Assembly (NCBI RefSeq): GCF_014267345.1
Contig: NZ_JACMYD010000001.1
Coordinates: 1-64,000, forward strand
Source: Corynebacterium sp. zg-331
Lineage (GTDB): Bacteria > Actinomycetota > Actinomycetes > Mycobacteriales > Mycobacteriaceae
Reading direction: 5' to 3'
DNA: 64,000 nt
Both the position numbers and the translations under genes were made by a program. Below the pieces are notes generated by a model, which had not been told where the DNA came from, did no database searches, and saw only the letters and a list, made by a program, of their open reading frames with translations. Below, in pieces: positions 58,059 to 64,000 of this stretch (position 1 is its first letter; every line of letters starts with the position of its first letter).

Positions 58059-58130
58059 GGGAACGTCGTATAGTGGCTAATACCTCAGCCTTCCAAGCTG
58101 AAGACGCGGGTTCGATTCCCGTCGTTCCCT
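58059..58130 (+). tRNA. tRNA-Gly (UCC)
   Basis: Acceptor GGGAACG/CGTTCCC, anticodon loop CTTCCAA giving TCC, T-arm GGGTTCGATTCCC. Confidence 0.95.
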
Positions 58131-58137
58131 CCGGGAT

Positions 58138-58168
58138 AAGGCCTCGTCGCTCGTGCGACGGGGCCTTT
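58138..58168 (+). terminator. terminator after tRNA-Gly
   Basis: AAGGCCTCGTCGC and GCGACGGGGCCTTT form a long stem with a TCGT loop, ending in TTT, right after the tRNA. Confidence 0.75.
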
Positions 58169-58223
58169 AACCTACCCCGGTGTGTAGGGGATGGCGGCGA
58201 TGCCGGTAAAGTGGCGGTCTGTA

Positions 58224-58297
58224 CGGGGCGTGGCGCAGCTTGGTAGCGCACCTGCTTTGGGAGCAGGGGGTCGCAGGTTCAAATCCTGTCGCCCCGA
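58224..58297 (+). tRNA. tRNA-Pro (UGG)
   Basis: Acceptor CGGGGCG/CGCCCCG, anticodon arm CCTGC-TTTGGGA-GCAGG giving TGG, T-arm AGGTTCAAATCCT. Confidence 0.95.
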
Positions 58298-58333
58298 CGT
58301 ACACATCTATCACCGAATCCAGGAGAGTGACTC

Positions 58334-59677
58334 GTGAAGAGTTCCGTCGAGAAGCTGAGCGACACCCGTGTCAAGCTCACTGTGAACGTTCCTTTCGATG
58401 AGCTGAAGGGCGAGCTCGACCAGGCGTATGCCGCCATTGCGCAGCAGGTTGCCATTCCCGGTTTCCGCAAGGGTAAGGCTCCTCGGCAGCTTATCGACGC
58501 CCGCTTTGGTCGCGGCCCGATCTTGGAGCAGGTGGTCAATGACATGCTGCCCTCCCGTTACGAGGCGGCCTTGAGCGAGAACGAGCTCAACCCGCTGGGT
58601 CAGCCGGACGTGGACGTCACCGAGATCAAGGACAAGGAGTACGTGGAGTTCACCGCCGAGGTGGACGTGCGCCCCGAGTTCGAGGTGCCGGACTTTTCCG
58701 CCATCGAGGTCACCGTCCCCGCCCTCAAGGTGGATGACGAGGCCGTGGACGAGGCCATCGACCAGCTGCGCGGTCGTTTCGCGGAGCTGAAGGACACCAA
58801 GCGCAAGCTCAAGACCGGCGATTACGCGATCATCGACCTCAAGGCCACCATCGACGGCGAGGTTGTGGACGAGGCGACCACCGAGGGACTGTCCTACGAG
58901 ATCGGCCAGGGCGACCTCATCGACGGCCTGGACACCGCGCTGCGTGGCATGAAGACCGGGGAGGATAACGAGTTCACGGCCACGATCCGCAGCGGGGAGC
59001 GCAAGGACGAGGAGGCCACCATCGCCGTCCACGTCCAGCAGACCAAGGAGCGTAAGCTGCCCGAGCTCGACGAGGAGTTCGTGCAGATGGCCTCCGAGTT
59101 CGACACCGTGGAGGAGCTGCGCGAGTCCACCAAGAGCCAGGTGGAGGAGTCGAAGAAGGCCGAGCAGGCCACCGCCATCCGCGACGCCGTGCTGGAGAAG
59201 GCCCTGGCGGACGCCGACTTCCCGCTGCCCGAGGGCGTGGTCAGCGAGCAGGTACACAACCAGCTCCACCAGCTGCTGGGGCAGCTCGCCCACGACGAGG
59301 CGGCGCTGAACTCCGCCCTGGAGCAGCAGGGTACTAACCGCGAGGAGTTTGATAAGGAGCAGCGCGCCAGCGCCGAGGAGGCCGTGCGCACGCAGCTCTT
59401 CCTCGATGCCCTGGCCGAGCAGGAGGCCCCGGAGGTCTCCCAGCAGGAACTCACGGATCACATCATGTTCACGGCGCAGGCCTACGGCATGGATCCCAAC
59501 CAGTTCGTGCAGCAGCTTTCCCAGTCAGGGCAGATCGCGAACCTGTTCTCCGATGTGCGTCGCGGTAAGGCCCTGGCCGCCGCCATCTGTCGCACCACGG
59601 TCAAGGACGACGAGGGTAACGCCGTGGATCCCACGGATTACTTCGGCGAGGAGGACGAGGCCGAGGATAAGGAGTAA
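58334..59677 (+). CDS. tig: trigger factor
   Basis: 447 residues. Ribosome-binding tail with [16 protein letters not shown] near residue 40 (the GFRxGKxP signature), a central FKBP-like PPIase domain (about 150-240, [14 protein letters not shown]), and the helical C-terminal arms, ending in an acidic tail. It chaperones nascent chains. GTG at 58334 with AGGAGA upstream. Confidence 0.95.
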   Translation: MKSSVEKLSDTRVKLTVNVPFDELKGELDQAYAAIAQQVAIPGFRKGKAPRQLIDARFGRGPILEQVVNDMLPSRYEAALSENELNPLGQPDVDVTEIKDKEYVEFTAEVDVRPEFEVPDFSAIEVTVPALKVDDEAVDEAIDQLRGRFAELKDTKRKLKTGDYAIIDLKATIDGEVVDEATTEGLSYEIGQGDLIDGLDTALRGMKTGEDNEFTATIRSGERKDEEATIAVHVQQTKERKLPELDEEFVQMASEFDTVEELRESTKSQVEESKKAEQATAIRDAVLEKALADADFPLPEGVVSEQVHNQLHQLLGQLAHDEAALNSALEQQGTNREEFDKEQRASAEEAVRTQLFLDALAEQEAPEVSQQELTDHIMFTAQAYGMDPNQFVQQLSQSGQIANLFSDVRRGKALAAAICRTTVKDDEGNAVDPTDYFGEEDEAEDKE

Positions 59678-59698
59678 TCCTTATCTTCGTCCCTCGTC

Positions 59699-59726
59699 GA
59701 GGCCCGGCTCCGCGGAGCCGGGCCTC
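59699..59726 (+). terminator. terminator of tig
   Basis: GAGGCCCGGCTCC and GGAGCCGGGCCTC form a 13-bp perfect stem with a two-base centre, followed by TTCCTATGTTTTTT. Confidence 0.85.
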
Positions 59727-59853
59727 TTCCTATGTTTTTTCGATGCCCTCGCGAGGCTTCAACGCTGTGAGCGAACAGCGCGCTTTTTGCTCGGAGGCGC
59801 GGGTAGCCTGTGGAAGGTATCGAACGATGACAAAGAATCAAGGAGACGAAACC

Positions 59854-60453
59854 ATGAACGTACCTAGCACGCTGGCAGCGGAGGCCCCGGGCCTCAACCT
59901 GAGCGATTCCGTGTACGAGCGCCTACTGCGCGAGCGCATCATCTTCCTGGGCAGTCAGGTGGACGATGAGATCGCCAATAAGCTGTGCGCCCAGATCCTG
60001 TTGCTCTCCGCGGAGGATCCCACCCGGGACATCTCCCTTTACATCAACTCCCCGGGCGGCTCCGTGACGGCGGGCATGGCCATTTACGACACGATGAAAT
60101 ATTCCCCCTGCGACGTGGCCACCTACGGCATGGGCCTGGCGGCATCGATGGGGCAGTTCCTGCTCACCGCGGGCACCCCCGGCAAGCGCTTCGCCCTGCC
60201 GCACGCCCGGATTATGATGCACCAGCCCTCGGCGGGCGTGGGTGGCACGGCGGCGGACATCGCGATCCAGGCCGAGCAGTTTGCGGCCACCAAGAAGGAG
60301 ATGGCCCAGCTCATCGCGGAGCACTCCGGGCAGACCTTCGAGCAGATCACCAAGGACTCCGACCGCGACCGCTGGTTTACCGCCGCGCAGGCTAAGGAGT
60401 ACGGGCTGGTGGATCACGTGATCACCACGGCCCAGGGGTCGGTCAGCAACTAG
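59854..60453 (+). CDS. clpP1: ATP-dependent Clp protease proteolytic subunit 1
   Basis: 199 residues. Catalytic Ser in [13 protein letters not shown], His in [14 protein letters not shown] and Asp in [13 protein letters not shown] at 59854 is preferred for the AAGGAGA site. In Actinobacteria ClpP1 and ClpP2 form one mixed tetradecamer with ClpC1/ClpX; the clpP2 gene follows by 44 nt. Confidence 0.95.
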   Translation: MNVPSTLAAEAPGLNLSDSVYERLLRERIIFLGSQVDDEIANKLCAQILLLSAEDPTRDISLYINSPGGSVTAGMAIYDTMKYSPCDVATYGMGLAASMGQFLLTAGTPGKRFALPHARIMMHQPSAGVGGTAADIAIQAEQFAATKKEMAQLIAEHSGQTFEQITKDSDRDRWFTAAQAKEYGLVDHVITTAQGSVSN

Positions 60454-60497
60454 CAGGCGAGCACCCGAAGAATACTGACACAAGAGGAGACGATCCC

Positions 60498-61124
60498 ATG
60501 AATAACGCTTTCCAGATGCCCTCGGCCCGCTACGTGCTGCCCTCCTTCATCGAACAGTCCGCCTACGGCACCAAGGAGACCAACCCCTACGCCAAGCTCT
60601 TCGAGGAGCGCATCATCTTCCTGGGCACCCAGGTGGACGATACCTCGGCCAACGACATCATGGCGCAGCTCCTGGTGCTGGAGGGTCTTGACCCAGACCG
60701 GGACATCACCATGTACATCAACTCCCCGGGTGGCTCGTTTACCGCGCTCATGGCCATCTACGACACGATGCAGTACGTGCGCCCGGACGTGCAGACCGTG
60801 TGCCTGGGCCAGGCGGCCTCGGCGGCGGCGGTGCTCCTGGCCGCGGGCGCCAAAGGCAAGCGCGCGGTGCTACCCAACTCCCGGGTGCTTATTCACCAGC
60901 CGGCCACCCAGGGCACCCAGGGGCAGGTCTCCGACCTGGAGATTCAGGCCGCCGAGATCGAGCGCATGCGCACCCTGATGGAAAAGACGCTGGCTGCCCA
61001 CACCGGGCGCACCGCCGAGCAGATCCGCATCGACACGGATCGAGACAAGATCCTCACCGCGGAGGAGGCGGTGGAGTATGGCATCGCGGATCAGGTGTTC
61101 CAGTACCGCAAGCTCAACGACTAG
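60498..61124 (+). CDS. clpP2: ATP-dependent Clp protease proteolytic subunit 2
   Basis: 208 residues. Catalytic Ser in [15 protein letters not shown], His in [12 protein letters not shown], Asp in [17 protein letters not shown] site before ATG. Partner of ClpP1 in the essential actinobacterial Clp protease. Confidence 0.95.
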   Translation: MNNAFQMPSARYVLPSFIEQSAYGTKETNPYAKLFEERIIFLGTQVDDTSANDIMAQLLVLEGLDPDRDITMYINSPGGSFTALMAIYDTMQYVRPDVQTVCLGQAASAAAVLLAAGAKGKRAVLPNSRVLIHQPATQGTQGQVSDLEIQAAEIERMRTLMEKTLAAHTGRTAEQIRIDTDRDKILTAEEAVEYGIADQVFQYRKLND

Positions 61125-61127
61125 GCG

Positions 61128-62498
61128 CTACTCGTCCGAGTCGTCTGCACAGTCCCGGAGCAACCGCCGCAGGATCTTGCCGGTGGCGGCCCGGGGGATG
61201 GACTCCACCACGGTGACCCGGCGCACTTTTTTATAGGGGGCCACCCGCCGCGCCACCCACTCCCGGACGTCGTCGGGCTCGGCGGTGCCCACCACGAAGG
61301 CGTGGGGCACCTCCTCGCCGCGGAGGGTGCCGCGCGTCACCGCCACGTCGCGCACCCCGGGGCAGGCGGCGATCACCTCCTCTAGCTCCGCGGGGCTGAC
61401 CTGATAGCCCCGGTACTTGATGAGTTCCTTGGAGCGCCCGGTCACGCGCAGGGCGCCGTCGGGGCCGGCGGCGACCAGGTCGCCCGTGGGCAGCCAGCCC
61501 TCCACCAGGGGGCCGGGCGCGTCGAGATAGCCGGAGCAGAGCTGCGGGCCGCGCACCCAGAGTTCGCCGTCCACGATCTTGGTCTCCGTGCCGTCCACCG
61601 GGCGGCCGATCCCCAGGGGGTCGCCCCGGCGCATCATGTGGGTCACGGGGGAGGCCTCCGTCATACCGTAGCCCTGGATGATCTCCACGCCCAGGCGTCG
61701 GCCCACGCGGCGGGCGAGGTCGGGGCGCAGGTCCGCCGCCCCGGAGAGCATGACGCGGGTGTGCCGGAAGTCCTCGGCCGAGTAGTCCTCGGAGTCCAGG
61801 GCGGCCACGATGGGCGGGGCCACGTAGCTCCACCCGATTCGGTGCTCCGCGTGCAGGCGGGCGAAGGCGCGGGGCTCAAAGCGCGGCATGAGCACCACGT
61901 GGTTGCCGTTGGCCAGGGAGCTGTGCAGCAGCACGTTTAGGCCGTAGATGTGGCTCAGCGGCAGGGGCGCGAGCACGCTCCAGCGCGGGTCGAGGTCGTT
62001 GCTGCGCAGGGCTGTCACCGTCTGGCGGATGTTCGCGCTCAGCGCGCGATGGCTGAGCATCACAGGCTTGGGCTCCGCCGTGGTGCCGGAGGAGAGCGCG
62101 AGCACCGCGGCAGCCTCCGGGTCCGCGGTGGGGGAGGGGGTGAGGGGGCGGCTGGCACCCGCGTGGAGACTGCGGGCCGTGGGGACGTCGAGGAGCAGAC
62201 GCGCCCCGGTGCGCCGCATGGCGCGGCGCGTCTCCTCCTCGGTGAGCAGCGGATTGAGCGGAACCACGGTGGCCCCCGCACCGAGGATGCCGTGCAAGGC
62301 GGTGGCGAACTCGACGCAGTTGGGGGTCTGCAGCGCCACTGCCTCGCCGGGGCGCACACCGCGCTCGCGCAAGGCCAGGGCGCTGGCCTCGATGAGGGCG
62401 CGCAGCTCGCGGAAGGTGACGCCGCCGCGGGGATCGCTCAGCGCCGGGCGATCCGGGGCGCCGGCGGACAGGATCGCCTGGGTAATCGGGGAAGGCAC
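61128..62498 (-). CDS. AMP-binding acyl-CoA synthetase/ligase
   Basis: 456 residues, somewhat short for the class. P-loop-like motif LALSSGTTAEPKPVMLSH, YGMTEASPVTH, WLPTGDLVAAG and the C-terminal catalytic Lys region IPRAATGKILRR. 4-coumarate-/FadD-like; activates an unknown carboxylic acid via an adenylate. The gene begins 4 nt after the pdxT stop, an unusual partner for the PLP genes. Confidence 0.85.
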   Translation of the reverse strand: MPSPITQAILSAGAPDRPALSDPRGGVTFRELRALIEASALALRERGVRPGEAVALQTPNCVEFATALHGILGAGATVVPLNPLLTEEETRRAMRRTGARLLLDVPTARSLHAGASRPLTPSPTADPEAAAVLALSSGTTAEPKPVMLSHRALSANIRQTVTALRSNDLDPRWSVLAPLPLSHIYGLNVLLHSSLANGNHVVLMPRFEPRAFARLHAEHRIGWSYVAPPIVAALDSEDYSAEDFRHTRVMLSGAADLRPDLARRVGRRLGVEIIQGYGMTEASPVTHMMRRGDPLGIGRPVDGTETKIVDGELWVRGPQLCSGYLDAPGPLVEGWLPTGDLVAAGPDGALRVTGRSKELIKYRGYQVSPAELEEVIAACPGVRDVAVTRGTLRGEEVPHAFVVGTAEPDDVREWVARRVAPYKKVRRVTVVESIPRAATGKILRRLLRDCADDSDE

Positions 62499-62502
62499 TC
62501 CT

Positions 62503-63039
62503 CTATTGTGCGGCAGACTCCAGGAGAAGACGATGCAGGGTGGTATCCCCGGTGAGCTCCGGGTGGAAGGAACAGCCCAGTCGGTTACCCTGGCGCACCC
62601 CCACGATGGCCCCCTCGTGCCACGCGCAGGCCACGGCGGTGGCCCCCGCCGAGGTGATCTTGGGGCCGCGGATGAAGGCGGCCTCGATGGGGGTGCCCTC
62701 CCAGTTCACGCGGGTCTGCACGGAGCACACCTGCGGGCCGAAGGCGTTGCGCTCCACGGAGGCGTCCAGTAGCCCCCAGCGGCTGAGCAGGATCAGTCCG
62801 GCGCAGGTGCCCAGCACCGGGGCGCCAGCTTCGATGGCGCTCACGAGGGGCTCGCGCACCCGGAAGATGCCCGCCAGCCGGTCGATCGGGCCGGATTCCC
62901 CGCCGGGCAGCACGAAGGCGTCCAGCCCGGGGACGTCCTCCGGGCGGCGCACCAGCCGTACCCGCGCGCCCAGATCGGTGAGCATCTCGGCGTGCTCGGA
63001 CACCCCGCCCTGAAGGGCGAGAACACCCACGGCAACCAT
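62503..63039 (-). CDS. pdxT: pyridoxal 5'-phosphate synthase glutaminase subunit
   Basis: 178 residues. Class I-like glutaminase: VLALQGGVSEH, LPGGESGPIDRL (usually GGEST; Thr replaced here), nucleophile Cys in GTCAGLILL, and the His-Glu of SFHPEL. It supplies ammonia to PdxS. It follows pdxS by 3 nt, so the two are an operon. Confidence 0.9.
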   Translation of the reverse strand: MVAVGVLALQGGVSEHAEMLTDLGARVRLVRRPEDVPGLDAFVLPGGESGPIDRLAGIFRVREPLVSAIEAGAPVLGTCAGLILLSRWGLLDASVERNAFGPQVCSVQTRVNWEGTPIEAAFIRGPKITSAGATAVACAWHEGAIVGVRQGNRLGCSFHPELTGDTTLHRLLLESAAQ

Positions 63040-63042
63040 GAG

Positions 63043-63942
63043 TTACCAGCCTCGCTCCGCCAGGCGGTGCGGCGCGGGGAGATCGTTGACGTTGATGCCC
63101 ACCATGGCCTCGCCCAGGCCGCGGGAGACCTCCGCGATCACGGCGGGGTCGTCGTAGGCGGCGGTGGCCTTGACGATGGCGGCGGCGCGGGCAGCGGGGT
63201 CGCCGGACTTGAAGATGCCCGAGCCCACGAACACGCCGTCCGCGCCGAGCTGCATCATCATGGCGGCGTCGGCGGGGGTGGCCACCCCGCCCGCGGTGAA
63301 CATCACCACGGGGAGCTTGCCGGTGCGGGCCACCTCGGCCACCAGGTCGTAGGGGGCGGCGAGCTCCTTGGCGGCCGCGTAGAGCTCCTCCTCGCGCAGG
63401 TGGCGCAGGGCGGCGAGCTCCTCGGTGATGGTGCGGATGTGGCGGGTGGCCTCGGAGACGTCGCCGGTTCCGGCCTCGCCCTTGGAACGGATCATGGCCG
63501 CGCCCTCGGCGATGCGGCGCAGCGCCTCGCCCAGGTTGGTGGCGCCGCAGACGAAGGGAACGGTGAAGGGCTGCTTGTTGATGTGGTGGGTGTAATCGGC
63601 GGGGGAGAGAACCTCGGACTCGTCGATGAAGTCAACCTTGAGGGACTCGAGCACCTGGGCCTCCACGAAGTGCCCGATGCGGGCCTTGGCCATCACGGGG
63701 ATGCTTACGGCGTCGATGATGCCTTCGATGAGGTCGGGGTCGGACATGCGGGCCACGCCGCCTTCGGCACGGATGTCGGCGGGCACGCGCTCCAGGGCCA
63801 TGACGGCTACGGCGCCGGCCTCCTCGGCGATCTTTGCCTGCTCGGGGGTGACCACGTCCATGATGACGCCGCCTTTGAGCATGTCGGCCAGGCCGCGCTT
63901 GACCAGGGGGGAACCAGTGGTGGATTCAGTCATGCGGGCCAT
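63043..63942 (-). CDS. pdxS: pyridoxal 5'-phosphate synthase lyase subunit
   Basis: 299 residues, (beta/alpha)8 synthase. [38 protein letters not shown] (key residues [13 protein letters not shown]) and [10 protein letters not shown]; catalytic lysines lie in MAKARIGH and [12 protein letters not shown]. It makes PLP from ribose-5-phosphate, glyceraldehyde-3-phosphate and ammonia. Start may be ATG at 63942 or 63933. A MocR-type PdxR is often divergent, beyond the window edge. Confidence 0.93.
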   Translation of the reverse strand: MARMTESTTGSPLVKRGLADMLKGGVIMDVVTPEQAKIAEEAGAVAVMALERVPADIRAEGGVARMSDPDLIEGIIDAVSIPVMAKARIGHFVEAQVLESLKVDFIDESEVLSPADYTHHINKQPFTVPFVCGATNLGEALRRIAEGAAMIRSKGEAGTGDVSEATRHIRTITEELAALRHLREEELYAAAKELAAPYDLVAEVARTGKLPVVMFTAGGVATPADAAMMMQLGADGVFVGSGIFKSGDPAARAAAIVKATAAYDDPAVIAEVSRGLGEAMVGINVNDLPAPHRLAERGW

Positions 63943-64000
63943 TATCGTCCGCCGCTATGGTCCAATGCTAGTGCCAATTCTGGGATATTTTTTTATACCA

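Overview
The window is high-GC actinobacterial DNA from a Corynebacterium. The order rph-rdgB, tRNA-Leu, bcp, DUF3618, tRNA-Lys, an LppS-like L,D-transpeptidase, orn with tRNA-His, ettA, glbO, metB, pepN, a mycothiol-linked DsbA-like oxidoreductase, rpiB, tRNA-Gly/tRNA-Pro, tig, clpP1-clpP2 and pdxST is the conserved corynebacterial backbone. Accessory modules and decayed genes sit in the gaps.

Layout. 0-3.6 kb is accessory: an IS3-type element at the left edge truncates a DUF485 gene, followed by a GIY-YIG nuclease with a probable one-base frameshift and a small membrane-protein/HTH-regulator cluster. 3.7-15.7 kb is core: MBL hydrolase, rph, rdgB, bcp, a DsbA/CcdA pair, a beta-lactamase-fold lipoprotein, pncA, an L,D-transpeptidase and orn. 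15.7-18.2 kb holds an entA/entC-like dihydroxybenzoate pair with DtxR-like boxes and a wrecked FecCD siderophore permease. 19.2-20.8 kb is a type I-E-like CRISPR array of 27 repeats without cas genes in the window; a stray 28th repeat lies among IS3 fragments at 21.2 kb. 21.4-23.6 kb is an AT-richer island with a secreted protein and a small membrane protein, both apparently frameshifted.

23.6-25.2 kb carries nrdI-nrdF. This NrdF has lost three metal-ligand glutamates (Gln, Ser and Lys instead), the signature of class Ie, metal-free, DOPA-radical ribonucleotide reductase subunits. It is the most notable system in the window. 25.3-34.3 kb holds a CopD/CtaG fusion, a TetR regulator, an SSB paralogue, ettA, a thioesterase, glbO, an MscS channel and metB.

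34.9-43.8 kb is a histidine/urocanate utilisation (hut) cluster: hutG and a permease on one strand, and hutR, a hutH stub, a YjiH-like transporter, hutU and hutI on the other. hutH is reduced to about 60 codons, so the locus as seen can only process urocanate. 45.6-49.3 kb holds crtB and crtI flanking a convergent MDR reductase, preceded by two TetR-type palindromes. 49.4-51.2 kb has a GntR regulator and an IS481 pseudogene. 51.3-57.4 kb has pepN, an Rv2466c-like protein and a string of small secreted or membrane genes, several broken (MmpS-like, a lipoprotein, CAP domain). 57.5-64 kb returns to backbone.

Protein families were recognised by reading motifs; no database search was run.
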